Assembly (NCBI GenBank): GCA_947626985.1
Contig: CANQUG010000037.1
Span: 1 to 36,991, forward strand
From: an uncultured Lachnospiraceae bacterium
Lineage (GTDB): Bacteria; Bacillota; Clostridia; Lachnospirales; Lachnospiraceae
Direction of reading: 5' to 3'
Length of the DNA stretch: 36,991 nt
Below the pieces are notes generated by a model. It was not told the origin of the DNA. It saw only the letters and a program-made list of their open reading frames with translations, and ran no database searches. Shown in pieces: positions 8,085-15,871 of the stretch (its first letter is position 1; each line of letters begins with the position of its first letter). The position numbers and the translations under genes were made by a program.

Positions 8085-9298
8085 CGGTCTGTATCCCGTG
8101 TTTCCTTCCTTGCGCTGTCCACCGTGGCTTCCAGGGTTCCGTCTGTCACTGCCACGGTGATCCTGTCGCCCTGTTTTACCTGATCCACGCTGAACAGGGT
8201 CCTGCCCTCGCTGTCAGCTACATAGGAATAGCCCTGGTTCAGCTTCCTCAAGGGGGACAAACCGGAGAAGCGCTCCAGGTAAATCCCCAGCCTGTGCCGG
8301 TTTTCCTCCACCCTTCGCTCCATCCCGCCCCGGATTCTTTCCTCCAGATCCGCGAGACGCAGAAGATTCTCCCGCAGACGGTTCTCCGGGCTTAAATACT
8401 GCATTTTTACCTGATACTGGCTCAGTCTCCCCCGGAGGAGATCCAGCTTCGTCCTCATGGCGCGGCGCAGTCTCTCATCACTGGATGCCAGAGTTTCCAC
8501 CACGCTTCTGTAATCATCCACTGCCAGCTCCGCGGCGGCGGAAGGTGTGGGGGCTCTCAGATCCGCCACAAAATCCGCGATGGTGAAATCCGTCTCATGG
8601 CCCACCGCCGAGATCACAGGCGTCCTGCACTCAAAAATGGCCCTGGCCACAAGCTCCTCGTTAAAGGCCCACAAATCCTCTATGGATCCGCCTCCCCGGC
8701 CCACAATGATCACGTCCACGCCGGCCTGGTCCAGCATCCGGATGCCCCGGGCGATGCTCTGGGCGGCTCCCTCTCCCTGTACCAGGGCAGGATAGAGAAT
8801 GACCTGGAGATAGGGATTTCTCCGGTGGGAAATATTCCGGATGTCCTGCACCGCCGCTCCCGTGGGCGCTGTCACCACACCCAGGCGCTTGATAAATCTG
8901 GGAATGGGCTGTTTGTACTCGCTGGCAAACATTCCCATGTCCTCCAGCTCCTGCTTCAGCGCCAGGAACCGCTCATAGAGGGCGCCGGCGCCTTCCAGGG
9001 AAATTTCCCGGGCATACAGCTGGTATTTGCCGTCACGTTCGTAGACGTCTACGGTTCCGCCCACTACTACCCTGTCTCCGTCCTTCATACGGAAGGACAG
9101 GCCCCTTCTCTGGCCTGCAAACATGACGCAGGTGAGAACGCCTGTCTCGTCCTTCAGGGAAAAATAGATGTGTCCGCTGGTGTGATATTTGCAGTTGGAC
9201 ACTTCGCCCTTCACGTAGATCTTCCGGAGAAAAAAGTCCTGGGCAAACATATTCTTGACGTAACGGTTTACCTGACCTACTGAATATACTGTCTTCAT
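8066..9298 (-). CDS. xseA: Exodeoxyribonuclease VII large subunit
   Basis: A 410-residue catalytic subunit of exonuclease VII, which degrades single-stranded DNA from both ends during mismatch and recombination processing. An N-terminal OB-fold (about 1-105; [21 protein letters not shown]) is followed by the nuclease core with [51 protein letters not shown] and [11 protein letters not shown], all hallmark motifs. A C-terminal helical region binds XseB. The ATG at 9298 overlaps the nusB stop as ATGA, so translation is probably coupled. The last residues, RNAEEE, and the stop are encoded by the first unit of the tandem repeat that fills the spacer to xseB. Confidence 0.97.
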   Translation of the reverse strand: MKTVYSVGQVNRYVKNMFAQDFFLRKIYVKGEVSNCKYHTSGHIYFSLKDETGVLTCVMFAGQRRGLSFRMKDGDRVVVGGTVDVYERDGKYQLYAREISLEGAGALYERFLALKQELEDMGMFASEYKQPIPRFIKRLGVVTAPTGAAVQDIRNISHRRNPYLQVILYPALVQGEGAAQSIARGIRMLDQAGVDVIIVGRGGGSIEDLWAFNEELVARAIFECRTPVISAVGHETDFTIADFVADLRAPTPSAAAELAVDDYRSVVETLASSDERLRRAMRTKLDLLRGRLSQYQVKMQYLSPENRLRENLLRLADLEERIRGGMERRVEENRHRLGIYLERFSGLSPLRKLNQGYSYVADSEGRTLFSVDQVKQGDRITVAVTDGTLEATVDSARKETRDTDRNAEEE

Positions 9299-10179
9299 AG
9301 GGTTTCCGAAGCCTCTGCTTCTGATGCTTTTTCTTCCGGGGGTTCTGCCGCAGGAATTTCTGTGTTCAGGATTTCCTGCCCGAAGGCTTTCTCCTCCGGG
9401 GGTTCTGCAGCAGGAATCTCTGTGTTCGGGATTTCCTGCCCGAAGGCTTTCTCTTCTGGGGGTTCTGCAGCAGGAATCTCAATTCTCTTCTCCGGTCCTT
9501 CTTCCTGAGAGAATTCGGATTTTCGGAATCTCTTCTCCGGTACTTTTTCCTGAGATGATTCAGATTTCCAGTTTCTTTTCTTCGGTTTTTCTTCCTGAGA
9601 AGCTTTCGGTTTCCGGAATTCCTTCTCCTGTGTTTTTTCCCGTGAGGTTTCTTTCTTCGAGTTCCCCCGGCGCTCTCTCTGCTTCTCTTCGTCCCCGGGT
9701 TCCTTCTCTTTGGAGAGGAGAATGATCTTCGCCTGACTCCGCGGTCTCTTCGGCTTGGGATCTCCCGGCGATTCCTTCCGTCCTCCGGCGATCTTGCCCA
9801 GCACGCCGTTTACGAAGGAGCCGGAGGTATCTCCCCCGAAGCTTTTCGCCAGCTCCACCGCCTCGTTGATGGCCACGCCCACCGGCACGTCCTCCTCATA
9901 CTTCATCTCATAGACAGCCAGACGCAGTGCAATGATATCCACTCTGCTCATTCGGCTGGTCTTCCATCCTGTGCTGTAGTCATTGAGCACCGCGTCGATC
10001 TCCTCCAGATGTTCCAGGACATGGTCATATTCTCCTCTTATGAACTCCCAGTCCCTGTCCTGTATCTCCCCCAGCCCCTCACGATAAAGGGCCAGCTGGT
10101 TTTCCATCTCTTCCTCACAGTGAAACTGCCTGATAAACAGCAGTTTAAATACGTGCTCTCTCTCTTCCCGTCTCCGCAT
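9295..10179 (-). CDS. nusB: Transcription antitermination factor NusB with long low-complexity C-terminal extension
   Basis: Residues 1-131 are a complete NusB, the factor that with NusE binds boxA RNA in rRNA antitermination. They include [12 protein letters not shown] at the N-terminus and the diagnostic [20 protein letters not shown] and [12 protein letters not shown]. NusB is normally about 130-150 residues; here some 160 more follow. The extension is charged and repetitive: three 15-residue units of the form [15 protein letters not shown], then three 20-residue units starting [16 protein letters not shown], the last diverged. It should be disordered. The ATG at 10179 has GGGAGG 4 nt upstream; the longer frame to 10206 has none. 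In Bacillus folD follows nusB; here xseA overlaps it directly. Confidence 0.95.
   Translation of the reverse strand: MRRREEREHVFKLLFIRQFHCEEEMENQLALYREGLGEIQDRDWEFIRGEYDHVLEHLEEIDAVLNDYSTGWKTSRMSRVDIIALRLAVYEMKYEEDVPVGVAINEAVELAKSFGGDTSGSFVNGVLGKIAGGRKESPGDPKPKRPRSQAKIILLSKEKEPGDEEKQRERRGNSKKETSREKTQEKEFRKPKASQEEKPKKRNWKSESSQEKVPEKRFRKSEFSQEEGPEKRIEIPAAEPPEEKAFGQEIPNTEIPAAEPPEEKAFGQEILNTEIPAAEPPEEKASEAEASETL
9298..9477 (-). repeat. 60-nt in-frame tandem repeat in nusB 3' end
   Basis: Two nearly identical 60-nt units and a third that diverges in its second half encode [16 protein letters not shown](P/L)NTE. The near-identity of the first two indicates a recent duplication. Confidence 0.9.
9487..9621 (-). 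repeat. 45-nt in-frame tandem repeat in nusB
   Basis: Three diverged 15-codon units ([45 protein letters not shown]) lie just upstream of the 60-nt repeat in reading direction. Confidence 0.8.
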
Positions 10180-10241
10180 AGTTCCTCCCAAATGAAACGA
10201 CTGCACTCCGTCTGCAGCTGCAGACCTTTTTGTCTAAAGTA

Positions 10242-10275
10242 CAGAAAAAAGGAAAGGGGTACTTTCCTTTTTCTG
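10242..10275 (-). promoter_or_regulatory. Hairpin in the asp23-nusB spacer
   Basis: A 14-bp stem with one bulge (10242-10256 with 10262-10275) and a 5-nt loop lies in the 128-nt gap between asp23 and nusB. The minus-strand 3' arm is U-rich but no clean U-tract follows. It may attenuate or process the operon mRNA, since Asp23 is expected to be needed in larger amounts than the downstream enzymes. Confidence 0.5.
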
Positions 10276-10307
10276 ATTTTACTAAATTCGATTGTTTTAA
10301 TCCGGTT

Positions 10308-10694
10308 TTACTTCCCGCTCTGGCTTTCCATCTCTACGTTGGCGATGCGGATATTCACGTCCGCCACCTCCAGACCGGTCATATTCTCGATGGAGGATTT
10401 CACTCTGTCCTGAACCTTCCGGCTGGTCTCCAGAAGATTCTTGCCAAACTCGATATTCAGCGTCAGATCCACTGTGACTGTCCGCTCCGCGATCGCTACC
10501 TTCACGCCCTTGGAAAGGTTTTTCATCCCCAGCTTGCTCACCAGCTCATTGGTGATGTTTCCGCCCATGGAGACGACTCCCTCCACCTCAGTGGCAGCCA
10601 GTCCGGCGATGATAGCTACCACTTCGTCCGTGGTCTGCACCTCGCCTATGCCGCTTACCTCCTGTATCTTATATGTCTTTCTTTTTTCTGCCAT
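10308..10694 (-). CDS. Asp23/Gls24 family envelope stress protein (YqhY-like)
   Basis: A 128-residue Asp23/Gls24 protein. Family marks are VSGIGEVQTTDEVVAIIAGLAATEVEGVVSM near the N-terminus, GVKVAIAERTVTVDLTLNIEFG in the middle, and VQDRVKSSIENMTGLEVADVNIRI near the C-terminus. Staphylococcal Asp23 coats the inner membrane face; the Bacillus YqhY homolog is linked to acetyl-CoA carboxylase control. The position immediately upstream of nusB is the yqhY position, but accB-accC are not next to it here. GGAGG lies 7 nt before the ATG. It is the first gene of the long operon that ends with recN. Confidence 0.92.
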   Translation of the reverse strand: MAEKRKTYKIQEVSGIGEVQTTDEVVAIIAGLAATEVEGVVSMGGNITNELVSKLGMKNLSKGVKVAIAERTVTVDLTLNIEFGKNLLETSRKVQDRVKSSIENMTGLEVADVNIRIANVEMESQSGK

Positions 10695-10755
10695 GACAAA
10701 CCCTCCTTGAAACCCTTCCCGGTTTTTCCAGCTTTCATTTTATTGCCATAGGGTT

Positions 10756-10764
10756 ATTATATCA
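10756..10764 (-). promoter_or_regulatory. Extended -10 promoter of the asp23-recN operon
   Basis: On the minus strand TGATATAAT is a perfect extended -10, about 60 nt upstream of the asp23 ATG. The -35 region (TTTTAT or TTTATT) is poor, as is usual with an extended -10. Confidence 0.5.
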
Positions 10765-10859
10765 AAACAGGCCGTAAAATAAAAGGGTTAATTGCAGAAT
10801 TAACGTTCTTCTCCCCGCCGTTGGCCGGTTATTTCAGGAAACGGCAAATTCGCTGAAGG

Positions 10860-11150
10860 TGCTGGTTATACGCCATACGGACGCAAAAAGGGAATTGGCT
10901 GACGATTCCGGTTATATACCACGCGGACGCAGGCAGGGCTGTGCTTCCTGTCTGTTGACGGCGCAACACTCCGCCGAACTAACCGCTAACTCCGGCTAAG
11001 GCGCTCAGGAAGAGCCTTCGCGCCTAAGTCTCCGTAAGCGGTGGATTTCGTCTCCGTTAAAACCGCGCCCAAACGGTCTACCAGACAGGAAGCACAGCCC
11101 TGCCTGCTGTACGTCGAATCATCGACGGGAATTGTTCGTATTTCAGGGAA
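10860..11150. repeat. Large nested palindromic intergenic element (MITE-like or structured RNA)
   Basis: This fills the gene-free stretch between asp23 and the acyltransferase. The arms at 10930-10954 and 11082-11106 are perfect 25-nt inverted repeats of each other. Inside the 127-nt loop CCGCT/AGCGG (ends near 10983 and 11041) enclose a 9-bp stem with one mismatch, CTAAGGCGC with GCGCCTAAG. Outside, smaller hairpins occur on both sides (GGAAT/ATTCC near 10891-10909; CGTCGA/TCGACG near 11111-11126), and a near-identical 22-nt direct repeat ends in CGGACGCA at about 10863-10884 and 10910-10931. I find no credible reading frame in it. Its identity is not known to me. Confidence 0.75.
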
Positions 11151-11162
11151 TATATTCTCATT

Positions 11163-12245
11163 TCATGTGGAACTGCGTCTTAAATTTATGCGGCTCCCCA
11201 CTATCTGTTCTATACGGTGCACGGCCGCGCTGATAGCCAGCGCTGCGAGAAATATCACGAAGGGACGGCCGAAGCGGAACATAACCACGAATATTTTGGC
11301 CGATGAAAAACGTCCCAAAAAATCCACGAAGGCATTGCACAGCGCGCTTGCCAGGAATTGAAAAACGTAAATAAACAGGGAATAGTCTCTGCCGATCCGC
11401 ACCAGAATATTTTCCCCGGAGACTTCCCAGGCGTAAATCGTGATCAGCTGCATCAGCAGAAACGCCGTCACAAAATTAAAGAAGTAATTGTTCCGTCCGG
11501 AATCCAGGGCGGGCTGTGAGGCAAAAGCCTGGTACTCGCACAGCAGACAGAAAACGGAGGCTCCGATGAGAAGCAGCAGATTGCCCCTGTTCTTCGCCGC
11601 AGGTTTGAGCTTCGGCAGATAAAATCCCGCACAGAACATGGGAACCGCCGCGATCAGAAAATTACTTGCATAATAATAGGGAAGGTTTCTGTGCAGAAAA
11701 ATAATGCAGTATCTTCCCAGAACATGATAGAGAACCAGCAGCACCGGCGTGCAGATTCCCGCCAGTCTGTATCCGGCGGCGCCCAGTCTGGAAAGGAGAA
11801 AAAACACCAGAAGGCATCCGGCGTAGGCCGGCAGATACCACAGGTATCCGGCAAAAAAAGGCTTGTTTCCAATGAGGAGAAGGAGAATATTCTCCACGCT
11901 CCAGGTAATTTTGATGGTGGGACCTGCCGCGCCGGTCAGACGGTCAAAAACCGCATAAAACAAATAAATGACGAAACTGAATACCACAAAGTAAGTGAGG
12001 ATCTTCCGAAACTGCCGAAGGAACCAGGCTCCCCCGTCCTTTTTTTTTCCGTACAGAATCCTCTGACCCGCCAGGTACCCCGAGATCATAAGAAACAGGG
12101 GAACGCCGCAGCGGCCCAGAGCGCATTCCAGGGCATAAAAGCCCGTCCCGAATTTTTTTGTGGGAAAATGCATGAGCACCACCATGATACAGGCGATTCC
12201 CTTCATCAGATCCAGCAGATTGTTCCGTTTTCCCTTCCCGTTCAT
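11163..12245 (-). CDS. Acyltransferase 3 family integral membrane protein
   Basis: A 360-residue multi-pass membrane protein of the acyltransferase-3 family (OatA/NolL-like). The opening NLLDLMKGIACIMVVLMHF has the family's conserved D-x-x-K-G and a histidine at the end of helix 1, and RCGVPLFLMISGYLAG is the second conserved block. About ten hydrophobic segments follow. These proteins move acyl groups from acyl-CoA across the membrane onto cell-wall or surface sugars; the substrate here cannot be deduced. The ATG at 12245 has GGGAGG 7 nt upstream and lies 15 nt after the prfC stop, so the two genes are probably co-transcribed. The unrelated job of prfC suggests the pairing is accidental. Downstream is the palindromic element. 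Confidence 0.9.
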   Translation of the reverse strand: MNGKGKRNNLLDLMKGIACIMVVLMHFPTKKFGTGFYALECALGRCGVPLFLMISGYLAGQRILYGKKKDGGAWFLRQFRKILTYFVVFSFVIYLFYAVFDRLTGAAGPTIKITWSVENILLLLIGNKPFFAGYLWYLPAYAGCLLVFFLLSRLGAAGYRLAGICTPVLLVLYHVLGRYCIIFLHRNLPYYYASNFLIAAVPMFCAGFYLPKLKPAAKNRGNLLLLIGASVFCLLCEYQAFASQPALDSGRNNYFFNFVTAFLLMQLITIYAWEVSGENILVRIGRDYSLFIYVFQFLASALCNAFVDFLGRFSSAKIFVVMFRFGRPFVIFLAALAISAAVHRIEQIVGSRINLRRSST

Positions 12246-12260
12246 ATCCGCGCCTCCCGG

Positions 12261-13847
12261 CTATTTGCTGAACTCCGCAAGCACCAGCTCTGGATTCCTG
12301 TCCTGGGTCATGCCCACGCTCCAGGGATTCACGAACAGGAGCAGCGGATTTCCTTTCAGATCCATAACCTTCTTCATATCGGAGGTGCCGCTGATCTTCG
12401 CCACATCCACCTCGTCCTTGTTCACGATCCAGCGGATATGCTCGTAAGGCAGGTTTTCCAGACGGATGTCCACATTGTACTCATTTTCCAGACGGTACTT
12501 CAGCACGTCGAACTGCAGCACGCCCACTACGCCCACGATGATCTCCTCCATGCCGCCGTTCAGCTCTTGGAAGATCTGAATCGCTCCCTCCTGGGCAATC
12601 TGGTTGATTCCCTTTACAAACTGTTTCCTCTTCATGGTATCCAGCTGCCTCACCCTGGCAAAATGCTCCGGCGCAAAGGTGGGAATTCCCTCGAAGGCAA
12701 ATTTTTCCCCGGGCGTGCAGATAGTGTCCCCGATAGAGAAGATGCCCGGGTCAAAGACGCCGATAATATCTCCCGCGTAGGCTTCGTCCACCACATGTCT
12801 GGCCTCCGCCATCATCTGCTGAGGCTGGAGAAGACGCATTTTTTTGTCCCCCTGCACATGATAAACCTCCTCAGAAGCGCTGAATTTCCCCGAACAAATG
12901 CGCATGAAGGCGATTCTGTCCCTGTGGGCGCGGTTCATATTGGCCTGAATCTTAAATACAAAAGCGGAAAAATAATCCGCCATGGGATCCACCACACCCT
13001 GATCGGACAGTCTGGGCAAAGGCGACGTAGTCATACTCAGGAAATGCTTCAGAAAAGTCTCCACCCCGAAGTTGGTGAGGGCGGATCCGAAAAACACCGG
13101 AGTAAGCTCCCCTCTGCTCACCTTTTCCTGGTCAAAATCCGCGCTGGCGCCGTCCAGAAGCTCAATCTCCTCCAGCAGCTGTTCCTTCTGCTCCGGGTCC
13201 ACCACTTCATCCAGCCGTGGCTCGCCGACGCCGATCTCCTCGATGACGCCCTCCTTCGTTCCCTTCTGGGTATCGGAGAAGATCAGAACCTTTTCCGTAT
13301 TTCTGTCGTACACGCCTCGGAATTTCTTTCCGGAACCGATGGGCCAGTTGATGGGACAGGTGGCGATGCCCAGCTCCTTCTCGATCTCGTCCAGGAGGTC
13401 AAAGGTATCGTTGGCGTCCCGGTCCATCTTGTTGATAAAGGTAAAAATAGGAATATGGCGCATAACGCAGACCTTGAAAAGCTTTCTGGTCTGAGCCTCC
13501 ACGCCCTTGGAACCGTCGATGACCATCACGGCAGAGTCCGCCGCCATGAGGGTACGATAGGTATCCTCCGAGAAATCCTGATGTCCCGGAGTATCCAGAA
13601 TATTGATGCAGTAACCGTCATAGTGAAACTGCAGAACGGATGAGGTGACGGAGATTCCTCTCTCCTTTTCGATCTCCATCCAGTCGGACACTGCATGGCG
13701 GGCCGTCGCCTTGCCCTTTACGCTTCCAGCCAGATTAATGGCTCCGCCATACAGCAGAAATTTTTCCGTGAGGGTTGTTTTGCCCGCATCCGGATGGGAG
13801 ATGATGGCAAACGTTCTTCTTTTCTCAATTTCTTTCGTATTCGACAC
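12261..13847 (-). CDS. prfC: Peptide chain release factor 3
   Basis: A 528-residue translational GTPase that removes RF1/RF2 from the ribosome after termination. G-domain motifs are SHPDAGKTT (17-25), the switch region with RGISVTSSV, DTPGHQDF (85-92) and NKMD (139-142). The family-specific ATARHAVSDWMEIEKERGIS separates RF3 from EF-G, and the C-terminal RF3 domains contain HVQGDKKMRLLQPQQMMAE. Length is normal. The start is GTG at 13847 with GGAGG 5 nt upstream. In Bacillus this position holds accB-accC, so prfC is an unusual neighbour of spoIIIA. It has its own promoter just downstream of spoIIIAH. Confidence 0.97.
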   Translation of the reverse strand: MSNTKEIEKRRTFAIISHPDAGKTTLTEKFLLYGGAINLAGSVKGKATARHAVSDWMEIEKERGISVTSSVLQFHYDGYCINILDTPGHQDFSEDTYRTLMAADSAVMVIDGSKGVEAQTRKLFKVCVMRHIPIFTFINKMDRDANDTFDLLDEIEKELGIATCPINWPIGSGKKFRGVYDRNTEKVLIFSDTQKGTKEGVIEEIGVGEPRLDEVVDPEQKEQLLEEIELLDGASADFDQEKVSRGELTPVFFGSALTNFGVETFLKHFLSMTTSPLPRLSDQGVVDPMADYFSAFVFKIQANMNRAHRDRIAFMRICSGKFSASEEVYHVQGDKKMRLLQPQQMMAEARHVVDEAYAGDIIGVFDPGIFSIGDTICTPGEKFAFEGIPTFAPEHFARVRQLDTMKRKQFVKGINQIAQEGAIQIFQELNGGMEEIIVGVVGVLQFDVLKYRLENEYNVDIRLENLPYEHIRWIVNKDEVDVAKISGTSDMKKVMDLKGNPLLLFVNPWSVGMTQDRNPELVLAEFSK

Positions 13848-13992
13848 ACTGGCCTCCTATACTTTTCTATCCATATTCACATTGCTGTCCGGACTCCCCG
13901 AAAGCCCGGGGTAAAACCGCAAAGGCCGCAGTTTTCCCGCATCCTGTGAAGCCCCGTCAGCAACAGATGTTCCAAAATCCGGCAACAGTCCT

Positions 13993-14022
13993 ATTCTAGT
14001 ATATGAAAGGCCGGGCTGTCAA
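13993..14022 (-). promoter_or_regulatory. Sigma-A promoter of prfC, overlapping the spoIIIA terminator hairpin
   Basis: On the minus strand a perfect TTGACA (14017-14022) is followed after 18 nt by TAGAAT (13993-13998). The -35 box is part of the downstream arm of the hairpin after spoIIIAH. The resulting leader of about 140 nt contains two further hairpins (AAAACTGC/GCGGTTTT and CCCCG/CGGGG) before the GTG start. Confidence 0.65.
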
Positions 14023-14056
14023 GGAAATTACACATTTCAAAGACAGCCCTCCGGCC
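14009..14056 (-). terminator. Hairpin ending the spoIIIA operon
   Basis: It begins at the base after the spoIIIAH stop. On the minus strand GGCC and GGGCTGTC pair with GACAGCCC and GGCC, and the loop carries an inner GAAAT/ATTTC stem. No clean U-run follows, so it may act as a 3' stabiliser or a weak terminator. Confidence 0.6.
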
Positions 14057-14980
14057 TCAGTCGTAAATTCCCTCTGTGTCGATCTCATAGTCCTCATATG
14101 TATCCTCATAATAATCCGCGGAAGCCGCGATCTCCTCCTGAGAATCATAATCCTCCTCCGTGAGGCCGTCCCCCGCGAGATAATCCTCTTCCGGATAGTT
14201 CTCATCAGCATAGTTCTCTTCCAGATAATCCTCCGAATAATTCTCCCCGGAATAATTCTCCTCCGGATAGTTTTCTCCCAGATAGCTCTCCTCCGGATAA
14301 TTCTCTTCCAGGTAATTTCCCTCCGTCTGGTCTGCCGCCGCGTAGTATCCTGCGGCGGACGTCTCCTCCTCCCCGCCTTCGCTCAAAGGTGTGATCACAA
14401 TGTACTCTGCCGCAACTCCCGTCTTTCTTTTCACAATATCCTCGATCTGGGCCCGTCTGGAATCCTCCAGATCCTCGTCGGGCACCACCACGTCCGCAGT
14501 TTCCCCGGTCAGATTCACAATGACGTTTTCAAAGCCTTTGGCCGCCAGAAGAAGCTCCGCGGCCGCTTCCTTCTCCGTCAGCTCCGTCATTTCCACCATG
14601 GTGTTGATGGCCGTCTGCTTCTGCTCATCCCCGATATCCTGATTGCTGATGATCTCCTGAAGGTCCGCTTTGTTCTGAGAACGGATCTGTTCCCTGCTCA
14701 CCTTGGCCTGAGCGGCAAAGCCGGATGACCCGGTGAGCACCGCCTCCCCGGGCGTCCCGCTGTCCTCGGCGGAATTTCCCGTCTCATCCGCCATGTTCTC
14801 CTCCAAAAGGGCCGTCTCATCCGTGATATCGTAATCCAGCTCCTCCAGAATACTGTCCGCGCTGGTTTCCTCGTCCTGAAATCCCAGATCCACATCCGCA
14901 AAATTCAGATATCCGGCCACAGCAATGAGAATCGCCAGGGAGGTGATGATCACCTGATTTTTTTTCATGATTTTTTTCAC
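14057..14980 (-). CDS. spoIIIAH: Stage III sporulation protein AH, with long acidic repeat tail
   Basis: A 307-residue single-pass membrane protein. The mother-cell SpoIIIAH binds forespore SpoIIQ across the intermembrane space and forms a ring related to EscJ/FliF. After KKNQVIITSLAILIAVAGYLNF (transmembrane) and an acidic linker comes the conserved domain, with SREQIRSQNKADLQEII, AAELLLAAKGFENVIVNL and a KTGVAAEYIVITPL end. SpoIIIAH usually stops soon after this; here about 100 residues rich in Glu, Tyr, Asn and Asp follow, in loose 8-residue repeats such as EENYPEES. The GTG at 14980 has GAGGAGA 6 nt upstream and is preferred to the ATG at 14995, which lacks a site. It is the last gene of the operon. 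Confidence 0.95.
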   Translation of the reverse strand: MKKIMKKNQVIITSLAILIAVAGYLNFADVDLGFQDEETSADSILEELDYDITDETALLEENMADETGNSAEDSGTPGEAVLTGSSGFAAQAKVSREQIRSQNKADLQEIISNQDIGDEQKQTAINTMVEMTELTEKEAAAELLLAAKGFENVIVNLTGETADVVVPDEDLEDSRRAQIEDIVKRKTGVAAEYIVITPLSEGGEEETSAAGYYAAADQTEGNYLEENYPEESYLGENYPEENYSGENYSEDYLEENYADENYPEEDYLAGDGLTEEDYDSQEEIAASADYYEDTYEDYEIDTEGIYD

Positions 14981-14991
14981 TTTTACTCTCC

Positions 14992-15441
14992 TCATTTCAT
15001 TTTCATTACTTTAATTTTATGGGCTTCCACCTGAAATAATGCCATCACAGCCTGCTGAATGTTCTGAACGACCACAGAATTTCCCGCTCCCTCCGCCGCA
15101 ATAAGCACTCCCGTCACCTCCGTGCCCTCCCGGACGGAATAAAATCCCTGAGAATCCCCGCCGGTCTTTGTCATCAGAAGTACCTTCACCTTTCCCACGC
15201 CCTCCACGCTGGACAGGAGATTCTCCAGCTTTTCTTCCAGCTCCGTCTTTTCCGCGTCGTCCGTTTCTCCGGAGAGGCTGTTCACCGTCTTCCCGTTCTC
15301 ACTTTTCTTTGACGCCGGCATGGCCAGAAGCGCCAGAAACACTCCCAGAAGCAGCAGAATGGTCCACTGGGTTTTGTCTGTGCGAAGCAGCCGTGACAGA
15401 AAGGTCTCCTTCCCGGATTCCGCAGGTTTCCATAAGCGCAT
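14992..15441 (-). CDS. spoIIIAG: Stage III sporulation protein AG
   Basis: A 149-residue mother-cell membrane protein that forms the large ring of the SpoIIIA-SpoIIQ channel. One transmembrane helix (TQWTILLLLGVFLALLAMP, about 24-42) is followed by an acidic linker and the ring-building motif domain, with LENLLSSVEGVGKVKVLLMT, VTGVLIAAEGAGNSVVVQNI and VEAHKIKVMKM. The ATG at 15441 follows GGGGG by 7 nt; a TTG two codons earlier is possible. Its first 48 codons overlap the 3' part of the spoIIIAF frame. The stop is close to the spoIIIAH start (TGA in an ATGAAATGAGG context), so the genes are tightly packed. Confidence 0.95.
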   Translation of the reverse strand: MRLWKPAESGKETFLSRLLRTDKTQWTILLLLGVFLALLAMPASKKSENGKTVNSLSGETDDAEKTELEEKLENLLSSVEGVGKVKVLLMTKTGGDSQGFYSVREGTEVTGVLIAAEGAGNSVVVQNIQQAVMALFQVEAHKIKVMKMK

Positions 15442-15871
15442 CCTCAATCCCCCTCTCCTGCTCGTCTGTCAGCTCCTCTGACACCAGAACGCCGGCAGTC
15501 ACCCGCTCCCCCTCTATATGTACGACGACATCCAGAAGGTTTATGCCCTGATTTTTAAAAATCTGCCGGATTTTTTCTTCGATTTCCAGTTCGCAGCCCC
15601 TCTGAAAATAAAGGGCCTGAAGATTTTCCAGTTCCTTCCGTTCCCGGAGGCCGTCCTCCTCACTGTAGTGGACGCTGAAGCTCTCCATCAGCTCGGAGGT
15701 TTTGCCCAGCAGGGCAAAGAGCGGCGTGCACATCATAAATATAAGAAGGATTCCCATAAAAAAACGGACAAATCTCTCGTATTTTTTGTCCGGCACAAGA
15801 TGAAGCACAGCGGTGAACAGAATGTAAAATACTCCCAGATTTTTTATCCACTGATAAAGCTCCTTCTTCAT
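15299..15871 (-). CDS. spoIIIAF: Stage III sporulation protein AF, reading through into spoIIIAG
   Basis: A 190-residue frame starting at ATG 15871, which overlaps the spoIIIAE stop as ATGA and has GGAGG 6 nt upstream. Two N-terminal membrane helices (NLGVFYILFTAVLHLV and FVRFFMGILLIFMMCTPLFALL) and a soluble ferredoxin-like domain (INLLDVVVHIEGERVTAGVLV) match SpoIIIAF, a mother-cell component of the SpoIIIA complex. The recognisable domain ends near residue 158 (GIREGDLSV). The remaining residues, TAASHRQNPVDHSAASGS and onward, look like an alternate-frame reading of spoIIIAG. The two frames overlap by 143 nt, far more than usual in this operon. The stop may have been lost, or the tail may be real. 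Confidence 0.93.
   Translation of the reverse strand: MKKELYQWIKNLGVFYILFTAVLHLVPDKKYERFVRFFMGILLIFMMCTPLFALLGKTSELMESFSVHYSEEDGLRERKELENLQALYFQRGCELEIEEKIRQIFKNQGINLLDVVVHIEGERVTAGVLVSEELTDEQERGIEDALMETCGIREGDLSVTAASHRQNPVDHSAASGSVSGASGHAGVKEK

Noticed and set aside
11691-13643. Plus-strand open frame of 650 codons
   Set aside because: It is antisense to the acyltransferase and prfC, and its translation is rich in His/Gln/Leu as expected of a shadow frame.
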